Assembly (NCBI GenBank): GCA_947561715.1
Contig: OX387199.1
Span: 5,895,001 to 5,959,000 of the forward strand
From: Ascidia mentula
Taxonomy: Eukaryota > Chordata > Ascidiacea > Phlebobranchia > Ascidiidae
DNA length: 64,000 nt
Direction: 5' to 3'
Shown: piece after piece, positions 36,054 through 46,797 of the stretch
Position numbering within the stretch: the first letter of the stretch is position 1
How the letters are laid out: every line of letters begins with the position of its first letter
Position numbers and translations under genes: made by a program
Notes under the pieces: model-generated
What the model saw: the letters and a program-made list of their open reading frames with translations, nothing else
Told to the model about the DNA's origin: nothing
The model's database searches: none

Positions 36054-37043
36054 TTAGTTGTAAAACGTTGTAATTTCGTCAACCACTTCTTTCACTTTGG
36101 TTTCGTCATACTCTCCATTACTATTGGGAGGGAAAATCCTTAAAACATATTATGAATAAATACAGATGGTCAAGTAAGTAATTTTAGTAAATACTCTCTA
36201 AGCACCACTGACTTACTTGTCAATAATTTCCTTGGCACCTTCTGCACGTCGTTCAGCTTTTAATTTATGCACTTTATCCAGTCTTTCTGCTCCAGAGAAC
36301 TCGGCCTTCAGTTGGTTGATTTCTTCATCCATACCGTGTTCATTGAAAACCTTTTGTAGATTTCCGCTCATGTTCTTGTCAATTGCAAGCTTAATCAAAG
36401 ATGCAGTGGGAAAATTCTTCAGGTGTTCGTAAACCTTCCAGCGTTCAACGTGACATTTTGCAATCTCCCAAACAATTCCAGTAAACAAACGACTGTATTT
36501 TGGGTCTAAAGTTGACAAACTTTGCGTCATGTATCTTTGATATTCTGAAGAAAGTGTTGATCGAAACCTCTGAACCGTTTGCTCATCCACAAACATGACG
36601 AAAGTTGGGTCTGTACGCCTTTCCTCCAGAGTTTTGTCGTCGAATGCTCTTGTCCACATGCCTTTGTCTATATCCGAGTCCATCGGTTTGCCTTGAAATT
36701 CAAGGAAATGCTTGTAAAATACAAACAACGATGATTCTGGTTCGTTGTTTACATAAAAAACGAAGCAATTCCCATCTTGAATTAAGTTGCCCTTGTTTGA
36801 AATCCATATAAGCAAACTAAGAACTTGTTTCCCGTTAAGATCTCCAATTTCCACTTTGTGATATTTGACACTCTCAAACTCAAATTTCCTTCCGCGAGAT
36901 TTAAAGCGTTCCATTCTTTTTTCAAGTTTTTCTCGAAACTTTCCTCTAAAATCCAACATCACTTCAATACGATCAGCAAAGTTCATCTGCAATACTGTGA
37001 TGTCGACATTTAGCAGCTCCAACACTTCCTCAATGGATAGCAT
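36054..37043 (-). CDS. family-A gene A3, two exons, intact
   Basis: Exon 1 runs from the ATG at 37,041-37,043 to 36,217 (donor GTAAGT). Exon 2 runs from 36,138 (acceptor TTTTAAG) to the TAA at 36,054-36,056 and encodes IFPPNSNGEYDETKVKEVVDE. Spliced length is about 303 aa. The first two thirds are almost identical to A1. The last third of exon 1 differs markedly (GMDEEINQLKAEFSGAERLDKVHKLKAE), as does exon 2, yet both stay open and in phase. That fits real coding constraint, or conversion between an old and a young copy. No known domain recognised. Confidence 0.72.
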
Positions 37044-37099
37044 TTCGTCTCGATGTTTACCTTGTGAGTCACAATACGATACAAATTTACCACAATGAA

Positions 37100-38875
37100 G
37101 GCTAAAACAATAGATGGCAAAAATTATTGTCTACTCAGTTATAGCATTAGCTGAGAGGGCTTAAGTTAAATAAAAGTAACTTCATTATTGACGCTATTAA
37201 CAGGGGGTTTTCCCGGAATTAATAGTCATGTGAAAAAAGGTTAAAAATATACATTATATTTCGAATAATGCTTCAGTCGAAATCTTGTTGGACCTGAAAA
37301 GTTGGTTTTATAGAATATTTGACAGGTTTTCCAGTTTATCAAATGAAACTGCTTGACCTTTTAAACGTTACAGCAAGACATCCTTACCATCAGTAAGTAA
37401 AACATAATTAGTGCCAATCTTAAAAATTCAGCCAAACATGTAAGCTTCACGTATCAGGCAGTCTGAAATCCTGAAAACCATGCCTACCCTCTAAACGATT
37501 TCAATATCCCACAGCCCTATTGTCTAAAATCATACTCTAGTTTTGAACTCGGAAAACCCCACCTAATTTTGGCGACCCTGACATTCCTATTATTTTGTAA
37601 TCCCATCATTTTAGTAAATTAGAAATGAAATGTTTGGTCGCTTCGCAAAAACCATATTCTTTAAATTCATTGTTAAGCGCCTATCAGTTCCACGGATACT
37701 CCTACAAATAGCGTCAATAGTCGCAACTGCCAGTAGCTTCAAATGAGTCAATTGCGCAACAGGGGCAACGAAAAAGTCCCCAGATCGAAAGCTAGGTCGT
37801 TGTCAGATGGTTATTTGAAGAAGAAGATTTTCGTCAAACCAACACAAAATTGTCGTAAATTATAACTTTGCACAATAGTGCATGTGCGGTAGGATTCGTT
37901 TTATCATCGCGTAAAACTAAATAATCTATCAATTTAGGCAAAAAATTTTAGATCTACAACTCAACACCTTACTAAAGAAACCCTACTGTCAGTGATGTTG
38001 AATCTATGCTAAGCTTAATGTCTACAAGCTACATGGTCTCCCGGAATACAAAAAAATACGTCAAAAAAGATTATGGACAGAACCGCTTTTTGCTGTATGT
38101 AACCACATCTATTACCACTACGCAATTTTAATTCATTCAAATGGTGGGTCGAATCGTACAAACATACCAAAGTGTGGAACCATGTGGCGTGACCGCGTTA
38201 GTGAACCGTGGATGGCGAAACCTAAGTTTGCATTGTGAAAAACTAATTCAGTGGATCGTAATAAAAATGTCTGGGTGAAACGGGGGTTGTGCTACCCATC
38301 TTGTTTTTGTTTTGTTTTGGAGTTTCGATGACGTATATCACAGTGAACTAATTGTAACATGTGTAAACGCTAAATATTACAACATAATGTTTACCACGTT
38401 TCGGTACCTAAACATGTAATGGGTAAGTCTAAAATATAAACACCTGCAATTTTGTAAGATACAACACCCTTAAAGTTTCATTGTAATGCCCGCTTCAAAA
38501 AATATACTACCAAAGTGGCTAATGCTTTATTCAGGAAGTTACGCGAAAGGCGATCAACACAAAACACGCATTTATAAAGTAATAACTGCAACGCTTTGAT
38601 GCGCAGGTGAACAGTTCGGTCGCCACAGGACTTCCTTTAGAACCGGATCACGCTGGATAACGTTGCGCCGTGGTCTTTCCCTCGCTGGAGAAACTGCAGC
38701 TGGAACGAACACTGTTAAATCGCCATGAGTCGGTTTTGGGCGGTGATCGAGGTCGTTTGTGGACGACCTCCCTTGTCCAAAGTGAAAGTCTTATCCGACG
38801 CTTGTAATAAATGTCAAGAAGTTTGGTAAATTACCGACCGTATCTTTTCAACATAAACCTTTTGCATTCAAACAG
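37100..38875. repeat. inter-unit spacer of the tandem array (copy 3)
   Basis: Nearly identical to 28,470-30,225. No gene seen. Short differences include an extra 'aaaaag' near 38,062 that is shared with the next spacer. Confidence 0.7.
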
Positions 38876-40104
38876 ATTTTGTGCCTCCAGCAAACATGTT
38901 TGAGACGCAAATCAATGTTTAGCCACTATGTCGCCACCTCGCATACCAACTTAGCACTTAATTTGCGACACTTGGATGTGCGCAAGAGTTCCTTCAGGAC
39001 GAGGAGGCCATGACGGTTGTTCGGCAGCATTGACCAAGCGCGCTACCCATATATCAAGAAAAAAACTTGATCGGGATTCGTGCCTAGGATACCAAGGGTT
39101 CAAATCCCGGCTTGGTTAAAAAACAATTCTCGTCGAAAGTTTAAATTCACTCGTTGCTTGAGAATATTTTGACGTCAGTCACAATTACGTTGGCGACAGA
39201 AACGCTTACTTAATGGCCCGGGTTTTTCAAGGTCATTCAAGATTGTGTTGTTTGCGCATGGTAGGGTCCAGATCGGCGAAGTGGCTCTCTCAGCACTCAA
39301 ATATGATTTACGCGACTGTGCTGCTTTGGAAATTTTGGACTTGGGCGAGAATTATTATGGAAGTGCCTGCTTGGATTTTGCGCAAGTTTTTAAGTCATTT
39401 GAAGGTGCGTACCCAGCTTTGGCAATTATTTTTATATGTATTAAATTTCCTTTTACATGTAGAGCAAATGTGCCAAAACAGCAACAAAGGTTATTGTACA
39501 ATTTATATGTAGAATTTAACAAGGCTACACCAGTACTCGCCGGAAAAACTACCGATGCATGTGGACTACCTGCACTAAGAGATCTCGACTTGTCTGGTGA
39601 GCTTAGCGTAACTGACATATACCAAGTGCGTTTACCAGGCAACCTAACTATTTACATTGCATTGACAGGGATTAGCGAGAGCATGGTTACGGAATGCAGC
39701 CCATCGTCGGTGACGTCATTCATCGAATGCATCGGAGTCCAAGGGAAACTGAGGCATCTGACTTTGCTGGATGTGAAACTGGATTTTGACAGTTTGGTTG
39801 TCCTACTTGACGCGTGTGAAAGTCTTTCGTTCATGCAAAGTGTCACGTAAGTTATATATTTCAATCTGTTCTTTTTTCATACGAATTATGAATGAGGTCA
39901 GAAAATCGAGCGTGATTTGTACAGACGAATGTTTGTGGAAAAAAATCTTAAATATGTAATTACAATGAATTTACAGGAAAAGAAATGGTTCGACTAATTC
40001 TGAAAAATATCTAAGTACATTTTTTTCTTTACAGAATCAGTAGAAATTGCAACTCACTTTCAGAAAAACAATCTCAGAATTGGGCGTGTCTTAATCTTGT
40101 ATAA
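38876..40104 (+). pseudogene. NLR 3'-exon relic, array unit 4
   Basis: Copies of NLR exons 13 (38,876-39,404, with the SINE), 14 (39,513-39,596), 15 (39,669-39,846) and 16 (40,035-40,104). The two introns between exons 13 and 15 are 108 and 72 nt, both multiples of three and free of in-frame stops. A frame therefore runs unbroken from about 39,245 to the exon-15 end (201 codons). The N-terminal part of exon 13 is broken by a frameshift and the SINE. Probably a relic. Confidence 0.75.
39014..39126 (+). repeat. family-1 SINE inside relic LRR exon, unit 4
   Basis: Same insertion point and orientation as in units 2, 3 and 5. Confidence 0.85.
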
Positions 40105-40609
40105 CCCACAACAGAAAAAATACTGTTTTGCTCTTTCAATATGCTGTTGTTTTCCTAAGTATGTTTATGATAATTGTTGTTGTTACACGAATCTTCTGTA
40201 TTTATTGTGCTGTGGCGATGTTTAAAGCGCCAACAAGTAAATCTGACCGGACACTACCACGAACAGCATAAAAACGAGACGCATGTCACGGTTCAGTGAA
40301 GACGTACAGTCGCTACAGTGCAATGATTTTGTTACAACTAGTGAAAAAGCACGGGTTTCTCACAAACCAAGATGTGATTCTTTTTAATTTCGCTCTGTAT
40401 TGTCACCAGACACCCATACACTGGACCGATATGGAAAGAGTTTTAATTTGTATTATAACATTTACAAGTATGCGTAAAATATACATCATTTATATAACGT
40501 GAAGAATGGTCGCTCTACTTTCAATATGCATTATAGCACCTATGCAAAAAAAAAAAAAAATTTCAAGCATGAATACATTTTTGCATTACTATGACAACAT
40601 ATAATCACA

Positions 40610-41607
40610 CTATTTCTCATTGTAAAACGTTTTGTTTTCTTCAGCCGCCTCTTTCACTTTGGTTTCCCCATACTTTCCGTTACAATCGGGGGGAAAAATC
40701 CTAAAAACAAAAAAATAAATGAATACAAATGGTTAAGAATGTAATTCAAGTAAACACTCTCTAAACACCATAAGTTGCCTTACTTGTCAATAATTTCCTT
40801 GGCCCCTTCTGCACGGCGTTCAGCTTTTTTTTGGTGAATCTTCTTTCGAAATTCTTCAGAAGATTTAGCTTCCAATTGCCCGAAAACGCTGTCCATACCA
40901 TGGTCATTGAAAATCTTTTGCAGATTACCGCTTAAATTGTTGTCAATTGCCAGCTTAATTAAAGATGCAGTGGGAAAATTCTTCAGGTATTCGTAAACCT
41001 CCCAGTCTTTAACGTGACATTTTGCAATCTCCCAAACAATTCCAGTAAACAAACGACTGTAGTTTGGGTCTAAAGATGACAAACTTTGCGTCAAGTATCT
41101 TTGATATTCTGAAGAAAGTGTTAATCGAAAACTGTGAATCGTTTGCTCATTCACAAACATGAAGAAAGTTGGGTCTTTTTGCCTTTCCTTCAGTGTTTTG
41201 TCGTCGAATGCTCTTGTCCACATGCCTTTGTCTATATCCGAGTCCATCGGTTTGCCTTGAAATTCAAGGAAATACTTGTAAAATACAAATAACGATGATT
41301 CTGGTTCGTTATTTACATAAAAAACGAAGCAATTCCCATCTTGAATTAAGTTGCCCTTGTTTGAAATCCATATCAGCAAACTAAGAACTTGTTTCCCGTT
41401 AAGATCTCCAATTTCTACTTTGTGATATTTGACACTCTCGAACTCAAATTTCCTTCCGCGAGATTTAAAGCGTTCCATTCTTTTTTCAAGTTTTTCTCGA
41501 AACTTTCCTCTAAAATCCAACATCACTTCAATACGATCAGCAAAGTTCATCTGCAATACTGTGATGTCGACATTTAGCAGCTCCAACACTTCCTCAATGG
41601 ATAGCAT
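40610..41607 (-). CDS. family-A gene A4, two exons, intact
   Basis: Exon 1 runs from the ATG at 41,605-41,607 to 40,784 (donor GTAAGG); exon 2 is 40,700-40,610. About 304 aa. It is a mosaic. The N-terminal third matches A1/A3 (KSRGRKFEFESV). The middle matches A2 (LKERQKDPTFFMFVNEQTIHSFRLTLSS). The end matches A1/A2 (SVFGQLEAKSSEE). The frame is open throughout and the exon-2 frame is identical to A1. Function is unknown. Confidence 0.73.
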
Positions 41608-41639
41608 TTCGTCTCGATGTTTACCTTGTGAGTTACAAC

Positions 41640-43290
41640 ACGATATAAATTTACCACAATGTAGGCTAAAACAATAGATGGCAAAATTTATTGTCTACTC
41701 AGTTATGGCATCAGCTGAGCGGACTTAAGATAAATAAAAGTAACTTCATTATTGACGCTATTGACAGGGGTTTTTCCCGGAATTAATAGTCATGTGAAAT
41801 CATTTTAAATATACATTATATTTCAAATAATGCTTCAGTCGAAATTTTGTTGGACCTGAAAAGTTGTTTTTATACAATATTTGACAGGTTTTCCAGTTTA
41901 TCAATGAAACTGCTTGACCTTTTAAACGTTACAGCAAGACATCCTTACCATCAGTAAGTAAAACATAATTAGTGCCAATCTTAAAAATTCAGCCAAACAA
42001 GTAAGCTTTACGTATCAGGCAGTCTGAAATCCTGAAAACCATGCCTACCCTCTAAACGATTTCAATATCCCACAACCCTATTGTCTAAAATCATACTCTA
42101 GTTTTCAACTCGGAAAACCCCACCTAATTTTGGCGACCCTGACATTCCTATTATTTTGTAATCCCATCATTTTAGTAAATTAGAAATGAAATGTTTGGTC
42201 GCTTCGCAAAAACCATATTCTTTAAATTCATTGTTAAGCGCCTATCAGTTCCCCGGATACTCCTACAAATAGCGTCAATAGTCGCAACTGCCAGTAGCTT
42301 CAAATGAGTCAATTGCGCAACAGGGGCAACGAAAAAGTCCCCAGATCGAAAGCTAGGTCGTTGTCAGATGGTTATTTGAAGAAGAAGATTTTCGTCAAAC
42401 CAACACAAAATTGTCGTAAATTATAACTTTGCACAATTGTACATGTGCGGTAGGATTCGTTTTATCATCGCGTAAAACTAAATAATCTATCAATTTAGGC
42501 AAAAAATTTTAGATCTACAACTCAACACCTTACTAAAGAAACCCTACTGTCAGTGATGTTGAATCTATGCTAAGCTTAATGTCAACAAGTTACATGGTCT
42601 CCCGGAATACAAAAAAATACGTCAAAAAAGATTATGGACAGAACCGCTTTTTGCTGTATGTAACCACATCTATTACCACTACGCAATTTTAATTCATTCA
42701 AATGGTGGGTCGAATCGTACAAACATACCAAAGTGTGGAACCATGTGGCGTGACCGCGTTAGTGAACCGTGGATGGCGAAACCTAAGTTTGCATTGTGAA
42801 AAACTCATGCAGTGGATCGTAATAAAAATGTCTGGGTGAAACGGGGGTTGTGCTACCCATCTTGTTTTTGTTTTGTTTTGGAGTTTCGATGACGTATATC
42901 ACAGTAAACTAATTGTAACATGTGTAAACACTACATATTACAACATAATGTTTACCACGTTTCGGCACCTAAACATGTAACGGGTAAGTCTAAAATATAA
43001 ACACCTGCAATTTTGTAAGATACAACACCCTAAAAGTTTCATTGTAATGTCCGATTCAATAAATATACAACCAAAGTGGTTAATGCTTTGTTCGGGAAGT
43101 TACGCGAAAGACGAGCAACACAAAAAACGCATTTATAAAGTAGTAACTGCAACGCTTTGATGCGCAGGTGAACAGTGCGGTCACCACATGACTTCCTTCA
43201 CAACCGGATCACGCTGGATAACGTTGCGCCGCGGTGTTTCCCTGACTAGATAAACTGCAGCTGGGAAGAGCACTGTTAAATCGACATGAG
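41640..43290. repeat. inter-unit spacer of the tandem array (copy 4)
   Basis: Nearly identical to the spacers at 28.5-30.2 and 37.1-38.9 kb. It is interrupted at its right end by the TTAA-flanked element at 43.3 kb. Confidence 0.7.
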
Positions 43291-43299
43291 TCGGTTTAA

Positions 43300-44388
43300 A
43301 GTGCATATGACACGTAAAAATAAAACATGTTAATAATCAAACTAAGAAATGTTCATATCTTTAGAACATTTTTGGCGAAAAAAGTAGCTTGATACGGCGA
43401 CTGGTTTCTGAGATAAAGCTGATCAAAGTCGCACTTTTGCCGCTGCGAACAAAATTGTGCGAAAGCGAGATATTGTTGCTTGACGTCATAGAAGGCGCTG
43501 CGGTCGTGCGTGAGTGCTGGCAGCAATCCTTATGCGTAGGAATGGAAAACATTGTAAAACTGGTTAAGCATTATATTGCATTAAACAGGGGACAAAATGT
43601 GAACAAGTGCAATAAACGGATTTTTATGTTAATTTAAGCTGAAGACAGATGGCCACTCTTCGACCTATTATGTCTTATTTAGTTGTGTAATAATTAAACA
43701 GTTACTGGGACAGGGTGTTCTTGTTGTTACAGCATTTATGATAGCTAACGTAATACATGAACTTTGGCCGACCAAATTAGCTGTTATTCTGTCGTAATAC
43801 CACTTTTTGCCCGACAGTATGACGTTGCCGACGAGTTCGCGTCATAAATGATTTACTTACTAGTTCGAAACAAGAAATGTTGGAATCATCAAACTAAAGT
43901 CAACACAAAGGGGAGGTTAAAGTTATGACATCAGACCCAAAATGGCGTCATGTAATGTCACTCAGCAAAGAAACGCACCATTCCCGTCTTATCAGAGTAC
44001 AGAGTAATGTCGTTTCTGCTATACAACCTATGGTCTTCCGTTAATTAGGGACAAATAAGCCTTTGGTTTGTGACGTCACAGCGACATATTTTTGTGTGAT
44101 GCATAACCCTGTCCTGATCTTTAAGGTAAATTAAATTTTTAAATTATCCGATATCTGCAAAAAAAGGCGCCTTCTCCTAACTAAACAATGCATTATTTCG
44201 ACGCGAGTCTCTTGTGTGATGTGCTTTTCTCCTCAGCGCTGAAGGTTTACGATTTTTGGTCGCCGTTACTTTTCGTGCAGTTTTCTACATTTTTTAGTTG
44301 GCGTAGAACCGTAAAACTTTGGATATATGTTTTTTGTAGATGTACCTTTGGTTTTACGCAAAGTTGCCATGGCCGTGGCATATGCACT
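43300..44388. mobile_element. TTAA-flanked inverted-repeat element, copy 1
   Basis: Bounded by TTAA at 43,296-43,299 and 44,389-44,392. The left end reads AGTGCATATGACACG and the right end is its inverted complement with one mismatch in 15. It is 1,089 bp with no open frame of note, and inserted in the array spacer: other units read 'gagtcggttttaggcggtgatc' uninterrupted. The TTAA target suggests piggyBac-type mobilisation, but the ends lack the usual CCC start, so the superfamily is uncertain. It is homologous to 53,076-54,303. Confidence 0.7.
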
Positions 44389-44530
44389 TTAAGTCGATGA
44401 TCGAGGTCGTTTGTGGACGACCTCCCTTGTCCAAAGTGAAAGCTTTGTCCGACGCTTGTAATAAATGTCATGAAGTTTAATAAATTATCGACCGTATCCT
44501 TTTCAACACAAACCTTTTGCATTCAAACAG

Positions 44531-45715
44531 ATTTTGTCTCTCCAGCAAACATGTTTACGACGCAAATCAAAGTTTAGCTTCTCTGTCGCCATCTCGCATA
44601 TCAACTTAGTACTTAATTTGCGACACTTGGATGTGCGCAAGAGTCCCTTCAGGACGAGGAGGCCATGACGGGTGATAGGCAGCATTGACCAAGCGCGCTA
44701 CCCATATATCAAGAAAAAAACTTGATCGGGATTCGTGCCTAGGATACCAAGGGTTCAAATCCCGGCGTGGTTAAAAAAAAATTCTCGTCGAAAGTTTAAA
44801 TTCACTCGTTGCTTTGGAATATTTTGACGTCAGTCACAATTACGTTGGCGACAGAAACGCCTACTTAATGGCCCGGGTTTGTCAAGGTCATTGAAGATTG
44901 TGTTGTTTGCGCATGGTAGCGTCCAGATCGGCGAAGTCGCTCTCTCAGCACTCAAATATCATTTACGCGACTGTGCTGCTTTGGAAATTTTGGACTTGGG
45001 CGAGAATTATTATGGAAGTGCCTGCTTAGATTTTGCGCAAGTTTTTAAGTCATTTGAAGGTGCGTACCCAGCTTTGTCAATTTTTATATCTAGTAAATTT
45101 CCTTTTACATGTAGAGCAAATGTGCCAAAACAGCAACAAAGGTTATTGTACAATTTATATGTAGAATTTAACAAGGCTACACCAGTACTCGCCGCAAAAA
45201 CTACCGATGCATGTGGACCAAGTACGTTTACCAGGCAACCTAACTATTTACATTGCATTGACAGGGATTAGCGAGAGCATGGTTACGAAATGCAGCCCGT
45301 CGTCGGTGACGTCATTCATTGAATGCATCGGAGTCCAAGGGAAACTGAGGCATCTGACTTTGCTGCATGTGAAACTGGATTTTGACAGTTTGGTTGTCCT
45401 ACTTGACGCGTGTGAAAGTCTTTCGTCCATGCAAAGTGTCACGTAAGTTATATATTTCAATCTGCTCTTTGTTCATACGAATTATGAATGAGGTCAGAAA
45501 ATCGAGCGTGATTTGTGCAAACGAATGTTTGTGGAAATAAATGTTAAAAAAGAAAAACTTAAATATGTAATTACAATGAATTTACAGAAAAAGCAATGGT
45601 TTGACTAATTCTGAAATATATCTAAGTACATTTTTTTCTTTACAGAATCAGTAGAAGTTGCAACTCACTTTCGGAAAAACAATCTCAGAATTGGGCGTGT
45701 CTTAATCTTGTATAA
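44531..45715 (+). pseudogene. NLR 3'-exon relic, array unit 5
   Basis: Exon-13 copy at 44,531-45,059 with the shared SINE; partial 84-nt LRR exon from 45,165, whose donor region is deleted near 45,220; exon-15 copy at 45,265-45,442; terminal exon at 45,646-45,715. Downstream the family-A gene expected here is absent. Confidence 0.78.
44669..44781 (+). repeat. family-1 SINE inside relic LRR exon, unit 5
   Basis: Same insertion point and orientation as in units 2-4. Confidence 0.85.
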
Positions 45716-46650
45716 TCCACAACAAAAAAAAATACCTTATTGCCTTCCAATGTACTGTGGTTTTCTGTTTGTGATAATGTAAAAAAAGTCTATATTGTTG
45801 CACGAATCTTTGTATTTATTGTGCCGTGGCGATGTGTATACATGCGCTAACAAGTAGGTCTGACCGCACACTATACCACGGACAGCATAAAAATGAGACC
45901 CATGTAAATAAACGCCTGTCACGGTTCGGTGAAGACGTAGCAGTCGCTACAGTGCAATGATTTTGTTACAACTAGTGAAAAGGAACGGATTTCTCACTAA
46001 CCAAGATGTGATTCTTTCACATTCCGCCCTGAAATGTCACAGGACATATACTTGCACTGGACCGAGATGGAAAGAGTTTTAATTTGTTTTGTTTTGGAGT
46101 TTCGATGACGTATATCACAGTAAACTAATTGTAACGGGTGTAAACACTAAATATTACAACATAATATTTACCACGTTTCGGCACCTAAACATGTAACGGG
46201 TAAGTCTAAAATATAAACACCTGCAATTTTATAAGATACAACACCCTAAAAGTTTTATTGTAATGCCCGCTTCAATAAATATACTACTAAAGTGGCTAAT
46301 GCTTTATTCAGGAAGTTACGCGAAAGGCGATCAACACAAAACATGCATCTATAAAGTAATAACTGCAACGCTTTGATGCGCAGGTGAACAGTGCGGTCGC
46401 CACAGGACTTCCTTCAGAACCGGACATCACTGGATAACGTTGCGCCGTGGTCTTTCCCTGGCTGGAGAAACTGCAGCTGGGACGAGCAATGTTAAATCGA
46501 CATGAGTCGATTTTAGGCTGTGATCGAGGTCGTTTGTGGACGACCTCCCTTGTCCAAAGTGAAAGCTTTATCCGACTCTAGAAATGAATGTCAAGAAGTT
46601 TATTAAATTATCGACCGTTCAATTTCAACACAAACCTTTTGCATTCAAAC
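45716..46650. other. array spacer with deletion junction; no gene
   Basis: 45,720-46,085 follows the sequence after the NLR terminal exon (compare 26,910-27,250). At about 46,085 it jumps directly to the sequence found at 42,870 in unit 4. The family-A gene and its flanks, about 2.4 kb, are missing. Confidence 0.75.
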
Positions 46651-46797
46651 AGATTATGACCTTCCAGCAAACATGTTTTGTTTTAATATACATTTTTTTG
46701 ACCGCATCGGGATTTGAACCCAGGACGTCCTGGGCACGAATACCGATCAGGTTTTCTTCTTGGTATATAGGCCGGGCGCTTGACCAATGCTGCTAAT

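Noticed and set aside
38041-43060. Possible CRISPR-like or satellite array suggested by evenly repeated spacers
   Set aside because: The repeats are units of about 4.3-5.7 kb with gene content, explained by segmental duplication. There are no short spaced direct repeats.
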